The position numbers were made by a program, and so were the translations under genes. The notes below the pieces were generated by a model that saw only the letters and a program-made list of their open reading frames with translations, was not told where the DNA came from and did no database searches. From G965220205 sp965220205 (GTDB taxonomy: Bacteria; Chloroflexota; Dehalococcoidia; Lucifugimonadales; Australimonadaceae), in contig OZ244812.1 of the NCBI GenBank assembly GCA_965220205.1, forward strand, positions 992,001 to 1,056,000: a DNA stretch of 64,000 bases, written 5' to 3'. Below, piece by piece: positions 52,119 to 60,041 of the stretch. Position 1 is the stretch's first letter. Every line of letters starts with the position of its first letter.

Positions 52119-52346
52119 GGAACCTCTGAACAAGTTCGCAGTTCGTTCGTTCGCTCGCTCCAGTCCGGCCTCCTCCCCCGCGGAGACCTTTGCATAACTC
52201 GCAGGGGCGGCTCTCGTAGTCGCCCCGTGGGGGAGTGCAGAGGGCTTTGCCTTCTGCCGGGGGCGTGGGGGTGTCCCCCACCAAGCGTTGCGGGCGGGGG
52301 GCGGGAAGAACAGCGCTCGTCAAACAGAGTTGCGCAAGGGCCCCTA
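52119..52346. mobile_element. MITE B relative lacking a right end
   Basis: The left end GGAACCTCTGAACAAGTTC matches the IS terminus. The interior (TTCGTTCG runs, GGAGACCTTTGCATAACTCG, the 9-bp stem near GGGCTTTGCC, GTGGGGGTGTCCCCC) parallels MITE B. The right terminal repeat is missing; the match fades at the GCGCAAGGGCCCC stretch about 50 bases ahead of the next gene. Confidence 0.6.
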
Positions 52347-52401
52347 CCCGTTAGGCCAAATGCAGCGGACCCGACACGGATCGGACAGAGGAGGAAGCGG
52401 C

Positions 52402-53256
52402 ATGGCGTTGATCCAGCCTGAAGGGCTCATAAACGGGCACTACGAATGCCGCTCGCTGGACCAGACACTGCCGGTCTTCGAAGGCTTGCTGGCCTCCGAA
52501 GTCGTGGCGAGAGGCGACGGAGTGGCCGTCGTGAAGCATCCCAACACCGAATGGCTTCTCGTCGTTCACGAGGGCGGGCCCAACGCGCCCACGAAGCCCC
52601 ACGCGAACCACTATGGCTTCCGTGTCGCCGACCACACCGAGGTCGAGGCGGCGTGGACGTACATCAACGAGCGCAAGGACGACTACGGAGTCACCGGGCT
52701 CCGCGAGCCGGCCGCGGGTCACTTCGCCTACTCGATCTACTTCGACGAGCCCGGCGGAAACACCCTCGAGATCGAGTACTACAACGAGAGAGCTGCCAGC
52801 CACGGCCGCCAGATCGCAGCCGGCCACTGGAACGAACCCCTCGGCGCTGACCGGTTCCCCCGCAGAGGCTACATCCCGCAGGCCCTCTCCCACGGCACGA
52901 TGCAGTGCAACGACAAGGAGACGAGCAATCGCTTCTACACCGAGGTGCTCGGCCTGGCGATCATGGGCGGCGGACGTACGTCCACCTACATCGGCCACCC
53001 GGACACGCCGTGGTACGTCGTCGTGCAGCCCGCGCCCGAGCGCACGCTTCTCGCCGAAGTCAACCGCTTCACGCTGAAGCTCGCCGCCGCTGACGATGTC
53101 GCACGAGCCCACAACGAGTTCACCCGGCGCGGCGCGGACGCTGGCGTCACGCGCGTCGGCGAGCTCGGGCAGCGCAACGGCGACGCCTCGTTCATCCTCG
53201 CGGACCTCGACTCCAACTATTGGGAACTGACCTCTTCGAGCAACCCCCTTGGCTAA
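52402..53256 (+). CDS. double VOC-domain protein, catechol 2,3-dioxygenase-like
   Basis: 284 residues from the ATG preceded by GAGGAGG. Two vicinal-oxygen-chelate modules are visible, each built of paired beta-alpha-beta-beta-beta units: residues 10-140 with HYGFRVADHTEVEAAW and YFDEPGGNTLEIEYY, and 170-280 with HGTMQCNDKETSNRFYTEVL and ILADLDSNYWELT. Metal ligands (a His and a Glu) appear kept in NHYGF/LEIEYY; the second module has HGTMQC/WELTS. The layout fits type I extradiol dioxygenases and related lyases. The next gene starts 12 bases later, a MetE-like protein, so the two form an operon. Confidence 0.82.
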   Translation: MALIQPEGLINGHYECRSLDQTLPVFEGLLASEVVARGDGVAVVKHPNTEWLLVVHEGGPNAPTKPHANHYGFRVADHTEVEAAWTYINERKDDYGVTGLREPAAGHFAYSIYFDEPGGNTLEIEYYNERAASHGRQIAAGHWNEPLGADRFPRRGYIPQALSHGTMQCNDKETSNRFYTEVLGLAIMGGGRTSTYIGHPDTPWYVVVQPAPERTLLAEVNRFTLKLAAADDVARAHNEFTRRGADAGVTRVGELGQRNGDASFILADLDSNYWELTSSSNPLG

Positions 53257-53268
53257 GGGAGCAACGCC

Positions 53269-54453
53269 ATGACGACGAACCCCGGCGGGCCATACGGCCT
53301 GATGCGGGCCGACCACATCGGAAGCTTCGTGCGCCCTCCCGCGCTGCTCGAACTCCAAGCCCGCTTCGACGCCAGCCAAGCGTCCGCTAAGCAATTGCGT
53401 GCGGCCGAAGACGCCGCCATCCGGGAGGTCGTGGCGAGCCAGGAGGAGGCGGGCTTCCCCATCGTCACCGACGGCGAGTTCCGGCGCCGCAACTTCCAGG
53501 AAAGCTTCGGCGCCGCCGTGAGCGGCTACCGGACCGCGGAGGGCGGCGAGTACCAGGACTGGCGCGAGCGGTCCCGCTCCGACCGCGAGGAGCGCGTCAT
53601 GTCGGGACCCTCCATCGACGGCCCTCCCGTCGTGACGCGGGGCGCGGCGGTCGAACGCCTGAAGCTAACGCGCAACGTCCCGCTGGAGGAGTGGCTGTTC
53701 ACCGACAGCGTCGCTCGCGTCCCGGCCAAGGCCACGCTCATCGGTCCCGACCGTATCGCGCAGCGGTTCGACTATCAGGCCTCGGCGGGCGTCTACGGCG
53801 GACTCGACGACTTCACGACGCACGTCGCCGAGATCGAGCACGAGATGGTCCGCGGCTTGGCCGACGCCGGCTGCGCCTACGTGCAGATCGACGCCCCGGG
53901 CTACACAGCCTACGTGGACGGGCCGTCGCTGGCGGCGATGCGCGCCCGCGGCGAGGACCCGGACGAGAATCTCGCGCGCTCCATCCGGGCCGACAACGCG
54001 GTCATCGATGGCGTCTCGGGCGTTACGTTCGGGGTCCACCTCTGCCGGGGCAACTCCCGGGCGTTCGATCCCGCCACGGGCGAGATGGTCCCGCAATGGC
54101 ACCGCGAGGGCGCCTACGACGCCATCGCGGAACGGCTCTTCACCGGGCTGCGTCACCAACGTCTCCTCCTCGAGTACGACAGCGAGCGGGCCGGATCGTT
54201 CGCGCCCCTCCGGTTCGTGCCGAAGGACAAGATAGTCGTGCTCGGACTCGTGACGACGAAGAGCGCCAGAGTCGAGACCGTCGACGAGCTGCAACGGCGC
54301 ATCGAGGAGGCGTCCCGGTTCATCGCCGTCGAGCAGTTGGCGCTCAGCCCGCAGTGCGGTTTCAGCAGCGGCGCGGGCGTCTCCGCGCCCGCGGACGTGC
54401 AGTGGCGCAAGCTCGAAGCCATCATGGAGACCGTGGCCCGAGTGTGGGGATAG
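53269..54453 (+). CDS. MetE-like (cobalamin-independent methionine synthase C-domain) protein
   Basis: 394 residues, the length of the single catalytic domain rather than full MetE. RADHIGSFVRP begins it, TDGEFRR follows, and zinc ligands are in VHLCRGN (His257, Cys259), LLEYDS (Glu) and LSPQCGF (Cys363). Proteins of this size (YxjG/YxjH type) occur without the folate-binding N-domain and move methyl groups between thiols and unknown donors. Partnering with a VOC protein and a catabolic setting suggests demethylation of an O- or S-methyl aromatic, an inference only. Confidence 0.85.
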   Translation: MTTNPGGPYGLMRADHIGSFVRPPALLELQARFDASQASAKQLRAAEDAAIREVVASQEEAGFPIVTDGEFRRRNFQESFGAAVSGYRTAEGGEYQDWRERSRSDREERVMSGPSIDGPPVVTRGAAVERLKLTRNVPLEEWLFTDSVARVPAKATLIGPDRIAQRFDYQASAGVYGGLDDFTTHVAEIEHEMVRGLADAGCAYVQIDAPGYTAYVDGPSLAAMRARGEDPDENLARSIRADNAVIDGVSGVTFGVHLCRGNSRAFDPATGEMVPQWHREGAYDAIAERLFTGLRHQRLLLEYDSERAGSFAPLRFVPKDKIVVLGLVTTKSARVETVDELQRRIEEASRFIAVEQLALSPQCGFSSGAGVSAPADVQWRKLEAIMETVARVWG

Positions 54454-54542
54454 AAAGCGAGGGGATAGAGGCGTGGGGAAGATGAGCGCGCGCCGTGCGG
54501 CTATATACTCGGCCGCATCCCACACTGTGAAAGCTAAGTCCG

Positions 54543-55829
54543 CTGAATGATCCTGCCCACAACCTCGGCGTAGAGACAGAGGCGGAAGCCGCACGCTCCG
54601 CCGGCGGCCGGATCGCCGGGCTTCTCCCCCGCGTCTTCCCGGCGCTCGAGCACCGGGACTACCGCTACCTCTGGCTGGCCCAAGCCTCCCAGGCCTCCGC
54701 CATGTGGATGGAGACCGTCACCCGCAACTGGCTCACGCTGGAGCTCACCGGGTCAGCGCTGCAGTTGGGCGGCGTCAACTTCATCCGCGCCGTGCCCTCG
54801 CTCGTCGTGGGCCCGTGGGCCGGAGTCCTCGCCGACCGCTTCAGCAAGAAAAAGCTGCTGCTCCTCGCGCAGACGTGGTCGCTGTTGGTGTACGTCGTCA
54901 TGACGTGGGTGGTCATGACGGGCCAGCTGGAGCTGTGGCACCTCTACGCCAGCACGTTCGCCCTCGCGTTCGGCATGTCGATCAGCCAGCCGGTGCGGGC
55001 CGCCTACATCCCAGCGCTGGTGCCGCCGGAGAAGGTGATCGGCGCGCTCTCCCTGAACGCGACAGCGATGAACGGCTCGCGCATCATCTGGCCGGCGGTT
55101 GCGGGAGTGCTCCTCGTGGCCGGCAGTCCCGGGTGGGCCTACCTCGCGGCGACGGCGTTCTACGTGTTGCTCCAGCTCTTCACACTGCTGATTCGGAAGG
55201 CGGACGCCCCGGCGCCGCTCGCCGACCGCAGATCGATGGTGGGCCAGTTCGGCGAGGGGATGCGATTTGTTATGCGGGAGCGGCTCGTACTGGCGCTGGT
55301 CGCAAGTCGCCTCGGCCCGATCACTGTCGCATCGGGGTTCCAAGTGCTGATCCCCGTATTCGCGGTGGAGGCGCTCGGCATGGGTCCCGGCGCCTACGGA
55401 GCGCTCCTGTCCGCCGAGGGACTGGGCGCAATCATCGGAGGAGGCGTGCTCGCGTCGAGGAGGTCGGTGCCCCGCCAGGGCCTGCTTGCCCTGCTGGCGG
55501 GCACCGCGCTGGGCGTCCTGTTGATAGCGACGCCGGCGGTCCAGATCGTCGAAGTTACGATGCTGCTGTTCGTGATGGTCGGCATATCGCAGATCACGTT
55601 CCAGTCGGCCAACAACGCGGCGCTGTTCGGCCAGACTCCCGCGAACCTGCGAGGCCGCGTCATCGGCGTCCGGAATCAGACGCGGGGCCTCGTGCCCGTG
55701 TCCAACCTTGGCGCCGGGGCAATCGCCGACTTGGCCAGCGTGTCGATTGCGTTCGTGGCCGTCGGGGGCGCGAGCCTCCTCATCCTGTGGGCGGTCCAGC
55801 TGTGGAAGCCCGCGCTCAGTAAGGTGTGA
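54543..55829 (+). CDS. MFS transporter (MFS_3 type) with unusual start
   Basis: 428 residues if started at the CTG at 54543; the first ATG is at 54702. Family sequence (ALEHRDYRYLWLAQASQASA) lies before that ATG, and no in-frame ATG, GTG or TTG exists between the upstream stop (54528) and 54702, so either CTG is used or the true start was lost. About eleven to twelve membrane segments follow, with VLADRFSKKKLLLLAQ as the cytoplasmic A-motif. A TATACT box is at 54504-54509. Its last 117 bases are repeated at 58782-58898 as part of a 288-bp direct repeat. Confidence 0.8.
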   Translation: MNDPAHNLGVETEAEAARSAGGRIAGLLPRVFPALEHRDYRYLWLAQASQASAMWMETVTRNWLTLELTGSALQLGGVNFIRAVPSLVVGPWAGVLADRFSKKKLLLLAQTWSLLVYVVMTWVVMTGQLELWHLYASTFALAFGMSISQPVRAAYIPALVPPEKVIGALSLNATAMNGSRIIWPAVAGVLLVAGSPGWAYLAATAFYVLLQLFTLLIRKADAPAPLADRRSMVGQFGEGMRFVMRERLVLALVASRLGPITVASGFQVLIPVFAVEALGMGPGAYGALLSAEGLGAIIGGGVLASRRSVPRQGLLALLAGTALGVLLIATPAVQIVEVTMLLFVMVGISQITFQSANNAALFGQTPANLRGRVIGVRNQTRGLVPVSNLGAGAIADLASVSIAFVAVGGASLLILWAVQLWKPALSKV

Positions 55830-56000
55830 CGGCTATCGCGCGTTGTACCGCGGGAACACCTCCGGCACGTTCCCTGCGTAGATCAGCTCCCGCCCGTCGT
55901 CGTCGAGCCACTCGATGCCGTCGATCATCGGCTTGAGGTCGTCGTACCACCTGCCGGTGCGCGGGTCGGTCTTCGACCCTGCGCCGGGACGCTCCGTGCC
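55713..56000. repeat. 288-bp direct repeat, left copy flanking the R-M island
   Basis: Identical to 58782-59069 except for one base (G at 55738, A at 58807). It covers the 3' end of the MFS gene, the intergenic bases and the 3' end of the ligJ-like gene. Everything between the copies is unrelated to the flanks. Confidence 0.97.
55833..56000 (-). pseudogene. duplicated 3' fragment of the ligJ-like gene
   Basis: 56 codons equal to the last part of the gene at 58902-59900 (TERPGAGSKTDPRTGRWYDD onward), cut at base 56000 where the island begins. No start codon of its own with family sequence exists, so it is a dead fragment made by the 288-bp duplication. Confidence 0.92.
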
Positions 56001-56041
56001 CTTGCCAAGAGGTGACAGGGCAGTGGCTATAGCTCGCGCCA

Positions 56042-57070
56042 CTAGACCCATCCGTAGCTTCGTTGTCCCGTGGAACCAATGTTTGCGGTGGCTCGCGAGG
56101 CGGCCTGTGCGGCACGTGTCTGGGCGGAGGAGAGCACGCTGAAATCGAAGCCATCCCCGCTAGCCCTGCGGCGAAAGCGAAGGACCCGGTAGCGAACCTC
56201 CCCCCGATTCACCTCAGGAATCGAAGTATCGAGGTTGATGCGCCACATTCCATTGCGCCCGTAGTACGACATTACGCTCCCATTCCATACGGAAGACCCG
56301 CGGCTAAGTCTGAGGATGGCACGTGTTGCATGATCAATTGGGTTCACTCCAAAGAAGGGCACAGCGGGTCCCGGAATCTCGAGTTGGTTGGCCGAACCAC
56401 CCGTGATGGCTCCCGATTCAATCCAAAGTTCTCTGGCGCGGCCAATAGCCACAGTTGATTCTTCAGTTTCTCCTCCGGTGACCCGATCAGGGGAAGGCAG
56501 CTGTGGCGAATTCTTGCGGTGAGTCTCATATGCACGAATCCTCGTAGGGGTTACCGCACTACTTCGCTTCCAGATTTCTTGAAACCATTCGTGCCATTGC
56601 GCTGAGATTCGGTCCCGTTCGGATCCTGTGCCGAGTTCCACGACGGCACCCGCTTCTCGGTTCCTCAAGAACCCCGCTGACGTGAGGTTGGCTGACCCGA
56701 CAATCAACACAAATGGACTTGACCGACCTCTACGATCAAGCACCAGAGTTTTGGCATGGAACATCCCCGGGCCAGTGGTCTCGAACAGTCGCACTCGATT
56801 CGGAAGTCGCTCACTTAGGATTCTGATTGCTGCGGGCTCGGTAATCGAGCCATCGAGCCCTACGACGAGTCTCACGTCCAGACGAGCGCTCCTAGCTTCT
56901 ATTGCGCCAAGCAGTAGCTTCGCACCCTCCGCTGACGCAAATGCAACCGCCATTCGTAGTCGATTTAAGTCAGGCCGCAGCAATAGAGACGAGAAGACAT
57001 CGTTCGTTGTTTCGTCTCCTTCAGGGGGATTGAAGATGATGCGCGTAGTCAATCTACCGCCTTCCTCCAT
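56042..57070 (-). CDS. phospholipase D-fold restriction endonuclease (NgoFVII/BfiI type)
   Basis: 342 residues. One HKD-type motif is present: His105 and Lys107 in MFHAKTLVLD, then GSANLTSAGF (Ser126, Asn128) and a Glu near 139, as in PLD-family nucleases that dimerise to form one active site. The C-terminal 150 residues show no recognised fold and could be the target-recognition part, as in NgoFVII and BfiI. It needs no metal by that mechanism. It starts 3 bases after the stop of the DNA methyltransferase, so the two form a restriction-modification operon inside a 2.8 kb island. Confidence 0.85.
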   Translation of the reverse strand: MEEGGRLTTRIIFNPPEGDETTNDVFSSLLLRPDLNRLRMAVAFASAEGAKLLLGAIEARSARLDVRLVVGLDGSITEPAAIRILSERLPNRVRLFETTGPGMFHAKTLVLDRRGRSSPFVLIVGSANLTSAGFLRNREAGAVVELGTGSERDRISAQWHEWFQEIWKRSSAVTPTRIRAYETHRKNSPQLPSPDRVTGGETEESTVAIGRARELWIESGAITGGSANQLEIPGPAVPFFGVNPIDHATRAILRLSRGSSVWNGSVMSYYGRNGMWRINLDTSIPEVNRGEVRYRVLRFRRRASGDGFDFSVLSSAQTRAAQAASRATANIGSTGQRSYGWV

Positions 57071-57073
57071 TGG

Positions 57074-58708
57074 CTAGAAAAGATGTAGCTCGTTACCTTC
57101 AGCCTCTCGCCTTCGCCGTGCATGCCGAAATGTCCCAGCCTTTGCAAGACCCAGATATGGGAGAGTGGGTTTCTGACCATTCAAGAGGCCTTCGATAGTT
57201 ACTAGCTGTATACGAGAAAACTGATAGTCGGGAAAGTGACTTGGGACGTAGACCCCTGCAGCGATGGCCTCTTGCTCCATTGGCCGGGTTGGCGGCTCTA
57301 GCGTGACCAAGAGTCCTAGATCTGCCTTCTCACGGTCCATGTCTCCTCTCAAGGTTGCCACATGGTCACGGCGAACATGGCCGCTCTTCACCTGCACAAG
57401 CACCGTCTTCGCCTTGCCCGAGTCGTCGTCGAAGAAGTTGATGTACCCATCGACGCCGGCGTCGGCCCCTTTGCGCCGACTGTTGGCGGGTCGTGCGTCG
57501 ACAAGGCCGAGCGCCCAGTACTCGAACTGGTATCGCCCTTCGTATTCGCTCTCCAGCGCCAGGGCTCTCGCGCTCGCGACATCCTGCGGCACTCCGACAA
57601 CCTCGTAAGGCGTGAGGTGCTCCCCGAACGTGTCCTGCAGCCGATACTTCATGAGCGAGATGGCAATGTGAGTGACGTCAATGCCGATCCACCGCCGATT
57701 TAGCCGCTCGGCGACGGCGACAGCGGTGCCGCACCCACAGAATGGATCGAGAACCACGTCATTTTGATTGCTGGATACGCGGATGATGCGTTCCAAGAGC
57801 GCTTCGGGTTTCTGCGTTGGGTAGCCAAGATGTTCGGCCCCAGCAGCCTGAGGGATATCGTCCCAGTCGTTCGTTACCGTCTTGCCTTTGGAGTCTTCCA
57901 GATAGAGCTTATACTGAGGTACGGCTCCCGGCTTCAGTTGGACTACGAGTCCGTCTTCGTAGGCCTTCTGCATCCGTTCACGACTCCATCTCCATACTCT
58001 GGTTACACCCAGAAACTCGTAGGTTAGATTCGGTCGGTTGTCATTGGGGTTCAGCAGAGGAAGCAGTCGGTAGCGTCGCCCCCGCTCATCGGTATACTTG
58101 TAGGCCTTGTCCACGTAGGCCATATCGTGTTCAGAGAACACCTTGTTAAAGATGGATTTACCTGTCTTGGAGTACCGGAGAATAACATCTCTACAGTTGG
58201 GGAAATTCACAACATGAAGGCTCTTGGGGTTGGAGCGATTCCAGGAGATTTCGTTCCGAAAATTGCCAGGTCCAAACACCGCATCCATGAGCAGCTTAAG
58301 GTAGTGACTCGCAGTAGGATCGCAGTGCAGATAGATGCTACCTGTCGGCTTGAGGACACGGTGCAACTCCACCATGCGCTCCGCCATCATGGTCAGGTAG
58401 GCCATCATATCGTTCTGGCCCAAGAACGAGCGCATCGCCTGTAGCAGGTCCGCCAGCTTCCTCGGCCCGGTCGTCACAACTCTCTGGTAGGCGTACTCCG
58501 CCTCCATGTTCCAGTGCCAGGTGTCATCAAACGCTTGTATCTGTGCGGCGGAACCCTCTCCGTTCGCTTCCGTAAACAGCACGTTGTACGTTGCGTTGGA
58601 GTTGAACGGTGGGTCGAGATAGATGAGATCGACGCCTTCGGTCGGGACATGCTCACGCAGGATGTCCAGGTTGTCCCCGAAGTAGAGCTTGTTCTTCCAG
58701 TCCACCAT
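57074..58708 (-). CDS. DNA methyltransferase with C-terminal Mrr-like domain
   Basis: 544 residues from the ATG at 58708. Motif IV DPPF (Asp32-Phe35) precedes motif I (LDPFCGCGTA, 321-329), the beta-class order for adenine-N6 or cytosine-N4 methylation; TQKPEALLERII gives motif X. After residue 400 comes GVDGYINF (Asp420) and VLVQVKSG (Gln439-Lys441), a PD-(D/E)XK-like pattern of the Mrr-type domain, so the protein may both modify and cut or sense DNA. It precedes the PLD-fold nuclease. The frame extends upstream into the 288-bp repeat but is not gene-like there. Confidence 0.9.
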   Translation of the reverse strand: MVDWKNKLYFGDNLDILREHVPTEGVDLIYLDPPFNSNATYNVLFTEANGEGSAAQIQAFDDTWHWNMEAEYAYQRVVTTGPRKLADLLQAMRSFLGQNDMMAYLTMMAERMVELHRVLKPTGSIYLHCDPTASHYLKLLMDAVFGPGNFRNEISWNRSNPKSLHVVNFPNCRDVILRYSKTGKSIFNKVFSEHDMAYVDKAYKYTDERGRRYRLLPLLNPNDNRPNLTYEFLGVTRVWRWSRERMQKAYEDGLVVQLKPGAVPQYKLYLEDSKGKTVTNDWDDIPQAAGAEHLGYPTQKPEALLERIIRVSSNQNDVVLDPFCGCGTAVAVAERLNRRWIGIDVTHIAISLMKYRLQDTFGEHLTPYEVVGVPQDVASARALALESEYEGRYQFEYWALGLVDARPANSRRKGADAGVDGYINFFDDDSGKAKTVLVQVKSGHVRRDHVATLRGDMDREKADLGLLVTLEPPTRPMEQEAIAAGVYVPSHFPDYQFSRIQLVTIEGLLNGQKPTLPYLGLAKAGTFRHARRRREAEGNELHLF

Positions 58709-58781
58709 GAGGCAGAGCGTAACGGTTGCGGTGCGGGAGGGAAAGGGGCGGCTGCCGCGCCAAGCCTCCATGTTGGGAACA

Positions 58782-58898
58782 GCCGGGGCAATCGCCGACT
58801 TGGCCAACGTGTCGATTGCGTTCGTGGCCGTCGGGGGCGCGAGCCTCCTCATCCTGTGGGCGGTCCAGCTGTGGAAGCCCGCGCTCAGTAAGGTGTGA
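58782..58898 (+). pseudogene. duplicated 3' fragment of the MFS gene
   Basis: 39 codons identical in register to the end of the MFS gene at 55713-55829, except Ser to Asn at one site (ADLANVSIAF). It ends in the same KPALSKV and stop. It has no start and is a by-product of the duplication. Confidence 0.92.
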
Positions 58899-59069
58899 CG
58901 GCTATCGCGCGTTGTACCGCGGGAACACCTCCGGCACGTTCCCTGCGTAGATCAGCTCCCGCCCGTCGTCGTCGAGCCACTCGATGCCGTCGATCATCGG
59001 CTTGAGGTCGTCGTACCACCTGCCGGTGCGCGGGTCGGTCTTCGACCCTGCGCCGGGACGCTCCGTGCC
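58782..59069. repeat. 288-bp direct repeat, right copy flanking the R-M island
   Basis: Matches 55713-56000 with a single mismatch. Its left edge lies 74 bases upstream of the methyltransferase start; its right edge is inside the intact ligJ-like gene. Confidence 0.97.
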
Positions 59070-59900
59070 GAACATACAACGGTCGGGCCCCACGACCTTG
59101 AAGAGCAGCTCGAGCGACTCCTGGTTGTACAGGCCCGTATCGTAGTACATGCTCCGCATGCGGTCGTCGAAGTTCTCCGTGTCGTTGGGCCCGCGGAGCT
59201 GCGAGCGCCACCGGCCGACCTGGTACGGGATGGACCCGCCGCCGTGGCTGATGATCAGCTTGAGGTCGGGGAAATCGTCGAACACTGTCGAGTCGATGAG
59301 CGACAGCACGGCGATGCTCTCTTCCGTAATGAAGTGGTTATGGAACGACTCGCGGGGGTTCTTGCACGCGGCGCCGTGGACCAGCCCCGGGATGTTCATC
59401 TGCACCATCTTCTCGTAGAGCGGGTACCAGTACTCGTCGCCCATGCCGGGCGTTGAGTAGTCGCCCTCGCCCGGGTCCGGATTGATCATCACGCCGATGA
59501 ACCCTAGGTCGTTGATGCAGCGGTCGATCTCCTCGAACGTGTTGGTGGGACTCACGCCCACCGACTGGGGCAGCCCGGCGACGCCGGCGAACCGTTCCGG
59601 CTCGTTCTGAATCGCCGCCGCGATCGCGTCGTTCGTCGCCTCGCAGTACCAGTGCACGATCTTCTCCGGCTTCTCGGAGTGCATCATCGTGTACGGGCGC
59701 GGCGAGAGGAAGCCGACGTCGGTGCCGACCTCGTCGAGCAGCTCGGAGTGGGTCTTGCCGCGCCGGCGCACCTTGGCGATGTTCTCGGGCGTCACGCCGT
59801 GGTTGCCTTTGCCGTGGAACCCGCGGCTGTTCAGCAGCCCCGAGTGGTATGCGCCGAGCTCAGGCCCGGCGACGACATGTTGGTGAATGTCGATAATCAT
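58902..59900 (-). CDS. ligJ: amidohydrolase, 4-oxalomesaconate hydratase (LigJ)-like
   Basis: 332 residues. It starts MIIDIHQHVVAGPE with the H-x-H metal site, then FLSPRPYTMMHSE, RFAGVAGLPQS, a long block beginning RCINDLGFIGVMINPDPGEG, WYPLYEKMVQMNIPGLVHG, IISHGGGSIPYQVGR and the end block DPRTGRWYDDLKPMIDG with FPRYNAR. These blocks match, in order, those I know for LigJ of the protocatechuate 4,5-cleavage pathway, which hydrates 4-oxalomesaconate. Together with LigB-type genes it supports meta-cleavage of protocatechuate. Its 3' end is duplicated at 55833-56000. Confidence 0.82.
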   Translation of the reverse strand: MIIDIHQHVVAGPELGAYHSGLLNSRGFHGKGNHGVTPENIAKVRRRGKTHSELLDEVGTDVGFLSPRPYTMMHSEKPEKIVHWYCEATNDAIAAAIQNEPERFAGVAGLPQSVGVSPTNTFEEIDRCINDLGFIGVMINPDPGEGDYSTPGMGDEYWYPLYEKMVQMNIPGLVHGAACKNPRESFHNHFITEESIAVLSLIDSTVFDDFPDLKLIISHGGGSIPYQVGRWRSQLRGPNDTENFDDRMRSMYYDTGLYNQESLELLFKVVGPDRCMFGTERPGAGSKTDPRTGRWYDDLKPMIDGIEWLDDDGRELIYAGNVPEVFPRYNAR

Positions 59901-59984
59901 GCGCTCCTCCTCCCCGTTTGGCTTCCTCCCCCACCTATGGCCTCTTCCAAGTTCAGCGCCATAGACTCCTCCTCCTGCCCGTTT

Positions 59985-60021
59985 GGCCTCCTCCCCCGCC
60001 GGGGAGGATTGAGGAGGGGGG
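59985..60021. repeat. CCTCC/GGAGG dispersed hairpin repeat
   Basis: Copy with core GGCCTCCTCCCCCGCC and GGGGAGG arms in the 141-base spacer. Upstream, CTCCTCCTCC-CCGTTTGGC-TTCCTCCCCC (about 59903) repeats in part at 59967-59997. Confidence 0.75.
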
Positions 60022-60041
60022 CATTAGACAGGCTCTCTATC

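Noticed and set aside
55833..56051. 72-codon minus-strand frame that could be a short amidohydrolase
   Set aside because: Only the last 56 codons match the ligJ-like protein; the front part is island sequence. It is a fragment left by the 288-bp duplication, not a functional gene.
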